Shown here one piece after another: positions 9,506-17,131 of a stretch of DNA of 64,000 nucleotides. This DNA comes from Pelotalea chapellei (lineage in GTDB: Bacteria; Desulfobacterota; Desulfuromonadia; Geobacterales; Pseudopelobacteraceae): positions 274,113 to 338,112 of the forward strand of contig NZ_JAHDYS010000003.1 of NCBI RefSeq assembly GCF_018531195.1, in the 5' to 3' direction. The notes beneath the pieces were generated by a model. The model made no database searches, was not told the origin of the DNA, and saw only the letters and a list, made by a program, of their open reading frames with translations. Numbering within the stretch: the stretch's first letter is position 1; every line of letters starts with the position of its first letter. Position numbers and translations under genes: made by a program.

Positions 9506-9759
9506 GTTCCCTCCGAATATTGCAGATTGTAAAACTGCGTATATTTCAGCAATATATATGCCTAATGTAAGTTATTTAATTTTTAAGAATTTTTAAACTT
9601 TACTGTGATTTTGTGTAAACAGGAACGACAAGGAGGGGTCAAGATCGACGCTACGATCTATGGGTGCTACCAAGATCAAGTCCAATAAAGTGGCTGGAGG
9701 CATAGAGGCCCTGCCTACGGTTTTTTATTCCAGCCAACAGCTGGGCCCACAAAAAGTTA

Positions 9760-9788
9760 AAGGGGCTAGACAAATTGCCTAACCCCTT
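9760..9788. terminator. bidirectional terminator-like hairpin
   Basis: AAGGGGCTAG (9760-9769) pairs with CTAACCCCTT (9779-9788), with one wobble pair. T-rich tails occur on both strands: GATTTTTTTT on plus and TTTAACTTTTTG on minus. No intact gene flanks it. The whole 9506-10012 stretch shows only this hairpin and a degenerate att-like sequence, so it may be a remnant of a lost element. Confidence 0.5.
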
Positions 9789-9801
9789 GATTTTTTTTCC
9801 A

Positions 9802-9820
9802 GAGCAGGAAACTGGATTCG
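9802..9820 (-). other. degenerate tRNA-Gly 3'-end (att-like) sequence
   Basis: On the minus strand this reads CGAATCCAGTTTCCTGCTC, matching the T-arm/acceptor end of tRNA-Gly(CCC) at 20266-20284 in 17 of 19 positions. It may be the scar of an older integration at the same tRNA, or coincidence. Confidence 0.35.
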
Positions 9821-10012
9821 GAAACTGTTTCTGAACCACTTCCACTCTTTCCATTAAAATACTTAAGCATCTAGCCCCACAGCAAAGTCCATTAAAGTCC
9901 AGCAAATCCCCGGTGAAAGCTGCCCAATTGGTGAAAGCCGAGTGAAAGTTTTTCTACGCAATACCTTCGATTTATAGTTCATCTAGCCGCCACGACTACT
10001 CCTAACAGATCC

Positions 10013-10312
10013 TCAATCAGCCGGAGACCTGCCGCTGACTCCTTCCTTGAAACGGATCGTATCGCTGTTCGCCATACCGTAATTTCTGTTGTAGATGGTG
10101 TCATGGCCGTCACCCAGTCCAAACAGATATACATCGTTGTCGTTCGTCAGGCTGTAAAAGCTATTACCGGCAAAACCATAAAGAATGTCGTCACCATGGC
10201 CTCCGTCAATAACATCATCTCCCAGGCCCGCTTGAATAGTATCGTTGCCATTACCACCACGGATCATGTCAGGGCTCGGGGTCAGGACTTGAAGACCTGA
10301 ACTTCCAGGCAA
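10013..10312 (-). pseudogene. remnant of an RTX (haemolysin-type calcium-binding) protein
   Basis: About 99 residues contain RTX nonapeptide repeats (GGNGNDTIQAGLGDDVIDGG, GGHGDDILYG) followed by an FGLGDGHDTI block, as in secreted RTX proteins exported by type I systems. There is no N-terminal region, no secretion domain and no complete gene nearby. It is best read as the decayed interior or end of a once larger gene, possibly continuous with the short ORF at 10354-10491. Confidence 0.6.
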
Positions 10313-10328
10313 TCTTCAAAGCCTGACC

Positions 10329-10365
10329 CTACAGCCTCCTCCTACAGCCTCCTCTACAGCCTCCT
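10329..10365. repeat. three tandem copies of a 12-bp unit
   Basis: CTACAGCCTCCT occurs at 10329-10340, 10342-10353 and 10354-10365. The repeat lies at the junction between the short ORF and the RTX remnant and includes that ORF's stop codon, so it probably marks a deletion or rearrangement point. Confidence 0.7.
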
Positions 10366-10491
10366 TTGCTCTGCCTGTGGTATAATGCCTTCCGGAATTT
10401 TACCACCAGCTTCACCGATAAAAGTGCCTGTATTTGATGTTGTTTCTACAATCAGATCCAAAAAGCTTTTCAATGTAACTCCTTTAGACAT
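10354..10491 (-). CDS. 45-residue ORF, probable 5' end of a broken gene
   Basis: The ATG at 10491 is preceded by a very strong GGAGGAGGATGT ribosome site and opens a 45-residue protein (MSKGVTLKSFLDLIVETTS...). It ends inside a 12-bp tandem repeat. The strong start with an abrupt end beside an RTX fragment on the same strand suggests it is the N-terminus of the gene whose calcium-binding repeats survive at 10013-10312. It could also be a small independent gene. No family is recognised. Confidence 0.4.
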   Translation of the reverse strand: MSKGVTLKSFLDLIVETTSNTGTFIGEAGGKIPEGIIPQAEQRRL

Positions 10492-10528
10492 ACATCCTCC
10501 TCCTTCATTAAGTAGTCAATCAATGTCA

Positions 10529-11338
10529 TCAGTTGTTAGAATTGATTTTTTCTATAAACTCTACTACGAATGTTATTATCAACATAAATGTGAAAACGCT
10601 TTGCAAATAGATAACTAATCCCCATATAGCAGATGTTATAGTTCCACTATTTAGTAATGAATAGACAAATTTACTTATTCTTCCAGCCTCAGGGTGTGAT
10701 GGCGCATTCAAGTAAAAGGCTGTGACAATTGAGCAAAATAGTACTAATGACATAAGTCTTGTTTTCAAATTGCAATTTGATGGAAAAATTACTGAGTTAG
10801 TAATTGGCTTTTTGATTAGCCAATTTGACAATATAGCAATCATTAATATTGACATCGTCCAGGAAATGGCGAGTATCAAACATGTGTTGTTTGGGTCTTT
10901 AGATATAATCGTTGTATTTTTAAGTGATGGAACCAATATTTTTACTACTTCACAAAAGTTTTTTGATATTACAAGGTTGCCAAGGTCAAATATTGAAATC
11001 ATTACAGCAAATAACAAGTAGAAATAAACAGTTTTAGTTATTTTATTAAAGACCTTCTGCATTCTTGGATCGAATAAATTTTTAGTTTGTAATCCGTAAT
11101 CCAAAATAGTTTTATTTTTGTTTAATTTACTTGAATTACTATTTCTGATGAGTTTTGATTTGTAATATTTATCAAAGATTAAACCACACTTTATGCAAAC
11201 TTCATTGGACTCTTGCACTTCCAAACATTTAGGGCATTGACAAATATCATTATTCAATTTGGGATAAATAGGGACATTTTTTAAATTACGGCCTGATGTG
11301 CCATTTGTTTCAGTATTCCTTGTCGCATTGCCACCCAT
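10529..11338 (-). CDS. zinc-ribbon plus multi-spanning membrane protein, unknown function
   Basis: This is an AT-rich gene unlike its GC-rich surroundings. From the ATG at 11338 the product has 269 residues. A four-cysteine zinc ribbon (CPKCLEVQESNEVCIKCG) lies near residue 35. It is followed by about five hydrophobic segments, including FYLLFAVMISIFDLGNLVI, AISWTMSILMIAILSNWLI and VFTFMLIITFVVEFI. An alternative ATG at 11368 exists. I prefer 11338 because it sits directly after a run of ten G residues, part of which can serve as ribosome site. Changes in that run would alter spacing or frame. No family is recognised. Base composition and repeat-rich surroundings suggest acquired DNA. Confidence 0.6.
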   Translation of the reverse strand: MGGNATRNTETNGTSGRNLKNVPIYPKLNNDICQCPKCLEVQESNEVCIKCGLIFDKYYKSKLIRNSNSSKLNKNKTILDYGLQTKNLFDPRMQKVFNKITKTVYFYLLFAVMISIFDLGNLVISKNFCEVVKILVPSLKNTTIISKDPNNTCLILAISWTMSILMIAILSNWLIKKPITNSVIFPSNCNLKTRLMSLVLFCSIVTAFYLNAPSHPEAGRISKFVYSLLNSGTITSAIWGLVIYLQSVFTFMLIITFVVEFIEKINSNN

Positions 11339-11400
11339 CCCCCCCCCCTCTGAATTCAGAATCTTCATTTTTGTTCCAGTTCATCGGATCAGGTCACCTT

Positions 11401-11463
11401 CTTCCAGCGGAAACCCCTCCCACCAGCCAGGCCGTCAGCTCTCAGGTCAACCAACTTAACTAC
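11401..11463. repeat. direct repeat copy A upstream of the zinc-ribbon membrane gene
   Basis: A 63-bp sequence that recurs almost unchanged at 12312-12380, where it carries a six-base insertion. Each copy lies upstream of one AT-rich membrane-protein gene on the minus strand. Its minus strand contains GTAGTTAAGTTGGTTGAC, which resembles a tRNA D-arm, but no complete tRNA folds here. Confidence 0.75.
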
Positions 11464-11525
11464 TGTCAACGGCAACCGAAAATTGACCCACTTTACCGTT
11501 GATCGGAAATTGAAAAATGACCTTT
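11464..11525. mobile_element. solo terminal segment of an IS21-like insertion sequence
   Basis: The segment starts TGTCAACGGCAAC and holds AAAATTGACCCA and GAAATTGAAAAATGACC, the kind of multiple terminal repeats seen at IS21-family ends. No istA or istB gene is present, and only about 62 bp remain. It abuts copy A of the direct repeat exactly. Confidence 0.45.
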
Positions 11526-11532
11526 AAAATTA

Positions 11533-12183
11533 CTAAAAGCTTGTTATTGAAGTTGCTTTCTCCTTGATTATTTTTGTTGCTTGTGAAATTGATTCAGAAT
11601 CTTCAACAACCATATCTGTAAATGTTACGACGATTCCGTCCCAATATATTGACTTCCAATAATTAAACAAATCTTCTGTCCATAGTGGTGGCTTACTATT
11701 TGTTAGAAACATTGCTCGATCACCTCGCACTTTTACATGCATGGATTCGTAATATATTGTTCTTTTCTCGAAAATTCGAAGATATGGATTTACCTCAACA
11801 CAGGTTTTATAAAATATAACATCACCCATACGATATATTTGAATGATCGTTGGAGAGTAAATTACGAGTATCCATGACAATATAAAAAGTATTGATTTTG
11901 TTGCCAATGAGCCCTCATTTGTTGGCCAGATTGCCGCAAGATTGCCTGTTGACAAATAAGGAATAATTGATCCGAAAACTGCAAACACATAACATCCAGC
12001 AAGTGCAAACATAACAAAGAAATAAAATAAATGTTTGTACTTCAATACGATAGGATAAGCAGGATTTTTTTCGGAAGGGACATTAAGGGGACAGACTACC
12101 TTTCCCCTTCCCTCTTCTTCAGTCGTCCTCTTGGATTCATTGTTGACCCCAGACCAAGTTTGTTGCTTATTCGTTGCTGCCAT
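11533..12183 (-). CDS. AT-rich membrane protein of unknown function
   Basis: This is a 216-residue product from the ATG at 12183, which has a TGGAGGGG ribosome site 4 bases upstream. The TTG start 15 bases earlier would sit on that site, so I exclude it. The first ~40 residues are hydrophilic (KRTTEEEGRGK). Two strong hydrophobic segments follow (FYFFVMFALAGCYVFAVFG and SILFILSWILVIYSPTIIQI), then a C-terminal cytoplasmic domain. The arrangement (two membrane spans, then a beta-rich tail with RIFEKRTIYYES) resembles bacterial PH-like membrane proteins, but I cannot assign it. It shares an upstream direct repeat and base composition with the other membrane gene in this accessory stretch. Confidence 0.55.
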   Translation of the reverse strand: MAATNKQQTWSGVNNESKRTTEEEGRGKVVCPLNVPSEKNPAYPIVLKYKHLFYFFVMFALAGCYVFAVFGSIIPYLSTGNLAAIWPTNEGSLATKSILFILSWILVIYSPTIIQIYRMGDVIFYKTCVEVNPYLRIFEKRTIYYESMHVKVRGDRAMFLTNSKPPLWTEDLFNYWKSIYWDGIVVTFTDMVVEDSESISQATKIIKEKATSITSF

Positions 12184-12250
12184 TCTTCCCCTCCACAAGA
12201 TGTCTGATGGTTTAAGCTTCTTCTACACTTTTTAAACTCCCTGCCCGTCT

Positions 12251-12316
12251 GGATAGAATTAGGGACACTTCCCGTATTCTTCCGGATAGAATTAGGGACA
12301 CTTCCCGTATTCTTCC
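12251..12316. repeat. two exact tandem copies of a 33-bp REP-like unit
   Basis: Copies at 12251-12283 and 12284-12316 are identical. Each contains GGGACACTTCCC, the imperfect palindrome also found at both RAYT-linked repeats near 59.6 and 63.8 kb. I infer a REP-type repeat amplified in tandem. Confidence 0.8.
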
Positions 12317-12380
12317 GGCGGAAACCCCTCCCGCCAGCCATTGCCAGGCCGTCAGCTCTCAGGTCAACCAACTTAACTAC
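12312..12380. repeat. direct repeat copy B
   Basis: Second copy of the 11401-11463 sequence, with a six-base insertion. It abuts the 33-bp tandem repeats and lies upstream of the 11533-12183 membrane gene. Confidence 0.75.
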
Positions 12381-12402
12381 GTCTCCAAAGGGATACCTAT
12401 TC

Positions 12403-13398
12403 TTAAATCTCCGACACAAACTCCTCGAACTTCCCATTCGGCCCTACCGGCAGATCCGGCAAACAGACAATTGTCATTTCAAAGTGATGGCCTAATGATC
12501 GCCTGACAATTGCACACAGAGCATCTTTTTCCGAAGTTACAAGTGGGCGATCTACAATAAGACGCATTTCAATAGTTGAGATATTTTTCTGGATCAGCTG
12601 ATATTGACGCACCGGCGCAACTGAGCGATATTCGGCGAATCCCACCAGGGGCCAGTGTTTCTTACCATCCGGCATGGTGACCATATTTCGTACACGTCCA
12701 TATATCTTGGAGAGTGTGGGAAGTCCCCGGCCGCAGGGACAAGGCGGACCGACCTCGGCAAAGTCGCGTAGTTCCTAGCGCAGCAGCGGCATGGCAAAAC
12801 CGTGCAGCGTGGTGACAATGATTCTGCCGGTTTCTCCCGGGGCACAGGGGCGGCCCGAATCGTCCACAACCTCAACCAGAAGGCTTTCCGACTGCACGTG
12901 GCAAAGGCCCGACTCAGGGCACTGGAGAGCAATATTTCCCACCTCCTGTGAACTGTAGAGATCAACAGGCTGTATACCAAACAGCTCTTCACACTCCATC
13001 CTCACGCAGGAAGGGAGAACCTCGCCGATAGTCTGAATTCCTTTAAGCCTCAACGGAATCGATCCATGTTCACGGAAAGACCGCATGAGCGCGCCGAGAT
13101 TGGAAGGGTAAGTAAGCAGATAGTCTGGCTCATGGCTGACCAGCCAGGCTGCCTGACGACAGATGTCCGTGCCGATGGAAAGGGACGCACTGGGGCCGGT
13201 TGCAAACAGCCTGCTCGTTGCACCTCCCCAATCTTCACATGTCACACCATCATCAGCGGCAGGCACTCCAGCTCGAATGACGCAGAGCTTGCCGGACAAA
13301 TCACGCTGATGCCAGCTGTGGTTACGCAGGGTTACCGCCTGCCACATAAGGATGTCATACCTGCTGCGCAGTACCTCCACCGGCTGACCGGTGATCAA
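12403..13398 (-). pseudogene. broken phenylacetate-CoA ligase-like (AMP-forming) gene
   Basis: The C-terminal ~330 residues of an AMP-forming CoA ligase of the PaaK/coenzyme F390 synthetase type are recognisable: DYLLTYPSNLGAL, the adenylate-binding LYSSQEVGNIALQCPE, and GETGRIIVTTLHGFAMPLLR. One TAG at 12775-12777 interrupts the frame, where most family members have tyrosine (LLRYELRD). Beyond it the same frame runs on to the natural end through CPCGRGLPTLSKIYGR and GPNGKFEEF. The N-terminal half is missing and is replaced by an ISL3-type transposase scrap. Deletion plus nonsense mutation make it non-functional. Confidence 0.8.
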
Positions 13399-13489
13399 CG
13401 GCCTCTGTGAGCTTTTTGACGATGTGGAACTTGTCGAAGACTATTGTTGCTTGAGGTGCTTTTACCTTCACCGCTACTTTGGCAAAGAC
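13394..13489 (-). pseudogene. ISL3-family transposase fragment
   Basis: About 32 residues (KVKAPQATIVFDKFHIVKKL then TEAVD) match the DDE-core segment of ISL3/IS204-type transposases, where VFDxFHxxKxLNEAVD is characteristic. It is fused directly to the truncated CoA-ligase gene. No ends of the insertion sequence were found. Confidence 0.65.
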
Positions 13490-13700
13490 TTTATTGCTCC
13501 GGAAGTAAAGCAGGATGCGATGATTACCATGCAGCAAGCCTTGATACCACACCTGGCCTGGCAGATGCAGCAACCGGTTTATCCGATAGCAATTCCGTGA
13601 AAAACAAAAAGCCCCATCCTTCATTGCAACTTTCTTAGTGAAAGTCCTGGTGAAAGCCGGGGCAAAAAGAAAGGAAATCACGAATGATTTCCTGTAGTTC

Positions 13701-13726
13701 TAATGGAGCGGGAAACGGGATTCGAA
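13701..13726. repeat. left attachment site
   Basis: A 26-bp copy of the tRNA-Gly 3' end plus three flanking bases, identical to 20263-20288. Similarity stops right after TTCGAA, where the left copy continues GCCC and the intact tRNA continues CCCG. Confidence 0.85.
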
Positions 13727-13904
13727 GCCCTTTAAAATCAAATAGCTATATAGCTATGCAGGCGATATCAAAATAATATCAGACAGTTACTATTTCTTTC
13801 GGTGTGTCCAAAGTTCAATTGAATTCAAGCAGATTCGTGTCAATTCAGGCATCACAGGAACAGTTTAGTTACAGCTGTTCCTAGGCCTCGAAGGCTCCCA
13901 AAAT

Positions 13905-14483
13905 TTAGAAATGTTCAGAGATAAAATCATGGAAACTCACAAAGGATGGACATTTTATAGATATTTGCGAAACATCTATTTTTTCAACGATTTTTGAATT
14001 ATGTTTTGTATTTATATAAACCACAGTATCGTCAGAGCACTTTTCAACAATGCTTCCTAAATGTTCTTTGGGTGAAATGACGGTTTCCGGGTGATGAATA
14101 TTATCAGGCATCTTTCTTAACTTTAAAGCATCTTTGATTGCATTTGAATCAGACAATAACCATGCTTCCAGTTCTTCAGTAGGGATACTAACAAGCCATT
14201 TACTGAATGGATTCGGAACAAGTGAATCAATTATTTGCTTCCTTAATATTCCCTCCTGATTTCTATCAAGGTCATGAACAACAATTAAGACACCACATCC
14301 CTTTTGCTTTAATTGATTTGCCCAAGCACTACATTTTCTTTTGATTTTTCCACAACCTTTACCAACAAACTTTTTAGCACCAATATTCTCTTTACCAGAT
14401 ATCCTCTTAATTAATAATCTAATGGATTCAACGTCTGAATCATCTTCAGCGATTATGCCAACAAGAGAGGTCTTCTTACTCAT
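13905..14483 (-). CDS. TOPRIM-fold protein, DUF4276-like, partner of the ATPase
   Basis: This is a 192-residue product. The ATG at 14483 overlaps the ATPase stop by 8 bp (ATGAGTAA) and has GAGGGGGG upstream; the ATG 33 bases earlier has no such support. It carries the acidic TOPRIM-like pattern of the DUF4276/RloB group: E13 in IIAEDDSDVES, the D71-L-D73 pair in VVHDLDRN, and PTEELEAWLLSD at 101-112, which is the hallmark of the family. Such proteins are putative nucleases that occur beside OLD/ABC-type ATPases in phage-defence loci, as in the related ATPase-TOPRIM logic of PARIS and OLD. Translational coupling implies a fixed ratio with the ATPase. The gene is AT-rich, unlike the element backbone. 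Confidence 0.7.
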   Translation of the reverse strand: MSKKTSLVGIIAEDDSDVESIRLLIKRISGKENIGAKKFVGKGCGKIKRKCSAWANQLKQKGCGVLIVVHDLDRNQEGILRKQIIDSLVPNPFSKWLVSIPTEELEAWLLSDSNAIKDALKLRKMPDNIHHPETVISPKEHLGSIVEKCSDDTVVYINTKHNSKIVEKIDVSQISIKCPSFVSFHDFISEHF

Positions 14484-15708
14484 TATCGAATCCCCCCTCT
14501 TTCCAGTATTCACCAAGATTGCCTGATTCCTCCAAATAAGTTTTTAATGCTTTATAATCGTTTTTGCTCATATATTTATTTAACGGTTTTACAGTAGTGC
14601 CACTTTTTTCTGATTTTTTAACAAGTACAATATTATCAGGTTCAAGATGGTCTAAAACGAAATCTGAATGAGTGCTTATAATGATTTGTTTTTTCTTTGA
14701 CTGTGTTTTTATTAGTTCAATAATGCTACTTAGCAAGCCGTGATGGATACATACTTCAGGCTCTTCAATCAACAACACTTTACTACTATCTGTTAAAATA
14801 TAGTACACTAGAGCCAATGTTTTGAAAGTTCCCTCAGACAACTGATTTGGTGATAAATTATTGCCGTCTATATTTATATTAGGTACGACAAGTAACCTAT
14901 TTTTCTCAATTTTATGTATTTTACCACCTGACCTCACCTCGTAAGAGCTTGAAGGCATCTCCACTTCAGTAAAAGAAATACTATCAATCAAACCAATGCC
15001 ATTACTATTTACTGCATTTATATATTTTTTGTAGGAGACTTCATCAGCTTTAAAGGATTTATATAAATCTAATATAAATTGATCGTGCGAAGTAGAATAT
15101 CTTGTTCTTCTAACAGGCTTATTATCTTCTAATTCAATTGAAACTGGGCAGCGTGAAGGATCTGAAAATTGGCTAGCACTGTAATAGCTTATACTATTCA
15201 ATAATTCGATAGCCTCCTTTATTAAAGGATATCTATTGATCTCGACTATTTTTTCAATATACTTGTGATTAAACCACCATCTACGGTGATTAATCATTCG
15301 ATTATCTGAAGTAATGTGACTTGATTCGAAATTAAGTACAAATTCGATCGGAATAACAAGCCATTCTGATTTTCCAGTGTAGTCTTTAAGATTACACTTT
15401 ATCTCAGAAGAAATAACAAAATCTGTATTTTTTTCATCCGTATCATAGTTTATTCTGCCTTTTAAATACAGGCACTTATCGCCTTGCTCGATGTCAACAC
15501 TAATTTTGCATGTATATGTAGAAAATTCAGTTTCTTGTATAGGAGAATACCTTATTCTACATGACTTCTTAAGCAACTGTATTCCATTTAGCACTGAACT
15601 TTTTCCTGCACCATTTATCCCAATTAGGCTTGTTAGCTCGGCATTAAATGGAACTGCTGTTTTAATGCACGACCTATATGCTTCTATGCAGAACCTCTTT
15701 ATTTTCAT
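14476..15708 (-). CDS. OLD/ABC-type AAA ATPase, probable defence-system sensor
   Basis: This 410-residue ATPase of the AAA_15/AAA_21 (OLD-, SMC-like) type has a Walker A GINGAGKSS at residues 30-38, an ABC-signature-like LSEGTFK at 290-296, Walker B VLLIEEPE at 311-318 and the H-loop STHSD at 345-349. The middle (about 100-280) is the variable insert expected of this family and has no recognised domain. No TOPRIM domain is fused at the C-terminus; that function is supplied by the overlapping downstream gene. The ATG at 15708 follows a seven-G ribosome site. Like PARIS AriA or OLD-type ATPases it is inferred to sense infection and control its nuclease partner. That role is inferred, not shown. 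Confidence 0.8.
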   Translation of the reverse strand: MKIKRFCIEAYRSCIKTAVPFNAELTSLIGINGAGKSSVLNGIQLLKKSCRIRYSPIQETEFSTYTCKISVDIEQGDKCLYLKGRINYDTDEKNTDFVISSEIKCNLKDYTGKSEWLVIPIEFVLNFESSHITSDNRMINHRRWWFNHKYIEKIVEINRYPLIKEAIELLNSISYYSASQFSDPSRCPVSIELEDNKPVRRTRYSTSHDQFILDLYKSFKADEVSYKKYINAVNSNGIGLIDSISFTEVEMPSSSYEVRSGGKIHKIEKNRLLVVPNINIDGNNLSPNQLSEGTFKTLALVYYILTDSSKVLLIEEPEVCIHHGLLSSIIELIKTQSKKKQIIISTHSDFVLDHLEPDNIVLVKKSEKSGTTVKPLNKYMSKNDYKALKTYLEESGNLGEYWKEGGFDNE

Positions 15709-16117
15709 TTCCCCCCCTAATAACGTCTGTGGATCAAAATTCAGTAGTGGTACGCAGGTTCTTTATACAGGTATTTTTACTGCCGGTGGCAATATCAAAA
15801 TTTGCCCCCGTTTAAGTAACACAGGAACCTAGCAATACATTCCTTCCATATCACATGAGGTCCTTCATATAAAGCAGATATCCACTTAGCCCGTGGCCGC
15901 CCCGATGGAGTGCGGAGGCCGGGTGCAGACCGGAGCAAACCAATGGGCGACGTTAAGGCCCGAAGCGAGCGAATGTGAGCCGGTAAGCGGAGCGATAGCA
16001 AAGCGTCGAGGGTTCTTCGGTATCAGTGTTCAATCGTCAAAAGTCTCCATCTTCATTATTTGATTTGTGGTATTCATGATAATCTGCCTGATAACATCAA
16101 AAATTTCCGGAGTCCGC
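15709..16117. other. divergent intergenic region of the element with a GC-rich insert
   Basis: This 409-bp stretch separates the AT-rich minus-strand cargo from the plus-strand backbone genes. Its composition changes abruptly: about 15880-16020 is GC-rich with many purine-rich GCG/GAGCG words. It must hold the promoters for both directions and could hold a replication origin for the Rep-like protein. I found no convincing iterons or long inverted repeat. Confidence 0.4.
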
Positions 16118-17062
16118 ATGCTTGCAGTTGAAAAATGGGCACAGAATAAACACCCACTTATTGCCCTGTTTGCCCCCCAGGTTGCCGCTTTTGCACGTGA
16201 AGCACCGGATATACTCAAGCACCAGAAAAGTCACAGGCTCTTGTCTCACACCTTTCCAGTCCCCGACCTGCCTTCCTGGCACGCCATGTACCGTTCACAT
16301 CGGCGATACATCAACCCTTTCCTTGAAATGATCTTCCAGGCTTCGCCATATGCACGACATTTGATTGAATTCGGGGCGGCACTCCAAGACATTCCCCGCC
16401 ACCTGGAACAATTTAAAGAAAAGGGCATCAGTCCTGAACAGCTCAAAGAGGGGCAAGAGTACTTAAAAGAAATCTTGCAGATGTCTTTTGCCGAAATTCA
16501 GGGAGATTTAGACGACACTCCGCTTACACCGGAAGTACGTGCTGCAGTCCAGCAATACAAGGATAATGACGAAACGGCGCTTGCTTTCATGTTCCTGGTA
16601 GCTTATCCCTGCTGGTTCCTATACAAGGAATGGCCCTCCAGGCTTTACCACAAGGCAATCAAGGGAGACACCACTGCCATTCATAAACTATTACGCCTTG
16701 ACCCCTTCACGCTCCATGATCCAGCAATCGGCAAACAAATTCAGCACATTCGAATTCATGGCCGCCAGAGCCTCTATGCGGAATTATTGGCCGCCCCATT
16801 AAAACCGGTCAGAGTCAAACTAACCAGTCGAACCATAAAAGACATGCTTGCCGGGGCTATATCTCTACTGGCTGAGGCTATCAAGCAACCTCTCACATCA
16901 ACAGACATTCGCGACCTCTTTGATGCTGTGGCCCAGGATGCCGACAAGCAAGAGATTGACACGAGCCTTCCTGAAAGCCAGGAAGCATACTCCAAAGTTA
17001 TTCAGCGTAACCGGCCCGATTGGAAACCGCTGTTACAGCCCGGACAGAAGAAAGTGAAGTAG
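16118..17062 (+). CDS. hypothetical backbone gene of the integrative element
   Basis: This 314-residue protein starts at the ATG at 16118, which has GGAG about 9 bases upstream. The in-frame ATG at 16067 would add 17 hydrophobic residues with no ribosome site. It is soluble and mostly helical, with a short aromatic stretch near the middle (FMFLVAYPCWFLYKEW) and a basic C-terminus (QPGQKKVK). I recognise no family. It precedes the rep-like gene by about 70 bp on the same strand and probably belongs to the same transcription unit. Confidence 0.6.
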   Translation: MLAVEKWAQNKHPLIALFAPQVAAFAREAPDILKHQKSHRLLSHTFPVPDLPSWHAMYRSHRRYINPFLEMIFQASPYARHLIEFGAALQDIPRHLEQFKEKGISPEQLKEGQEYLKEILQMSFAEIQGDLDDTPLTPEVRAAVQQYKDNDETALAFMFLVAYPCWFLYKEWPSRLYHKAIKGDTTAIHKLLRLDPFTLHDPAIGKQIQHIRIHGRQSLYAELLAAPLKPVRVKLTSRTIKDMLAGAISLLAEAIKQPLTSTDIRDLFDAVAQDADKQEIDTSLPESQEAYSKVIQRNRPDWKPLLQPGQKKVK

Positions 17063-17097
17063 TGTCCGGGTACACTCCCCGGCTGAAGAGTAAACCA

Positions 17098-17127
17098 CCT
17101 CCTAAGATTTCTACTTTTCTTAGGAGG
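17098..17127 (+). promoter_or_regulatory. hairpin that sequesters the rep Shine-Dalgarno
   Basis: CCTCCTAAG (17098-17106) is perfectly complementary to CTTAGGAGG (17119-17127) across a 12-base loop. The 3' arm contains the complete AGGAGG ribosome site 4 bases before the rep ATG at 17132. When folded it would block translation initiation, a plausible copy-number or induction control. There is no T-run, so it is not a terminator. Confidence 0.7.
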
Positions 17128-17131
17128 CAGT

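Noticed and set aside
9651..9905. 84-residue minus-strand ORF in the debris after the protease gene
   Set aside because: It runs through a bidirectional terminator hairpin and an att-like sequence, has no ribosome site and no recognisable domain.
11401..11463. A tRNA gene suggested by the D-arm-like word in the direct repeat
   Set aside because: No anticodon arm, T-arm or acceptor stem can be folded around it in either copy.
12096..12437. 113-residue minus-strand ORF containing repeated KNTGSVPNSI
   Set aside because: The protein repeat is just the translation of the 33-bp tandem REP-like repeat, and its start of the form VVKLVDLRADGLA comes from the long direct repeat; it overlaps the start of a better gene.
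13855..13886. Hairpin AGGAACAG/CTGTTCCT after the TOPRIM gene as a terminator
   Set aside because: Eight-pair stem but no T-rich tail on either strand, so it is not convincing as a terminator.
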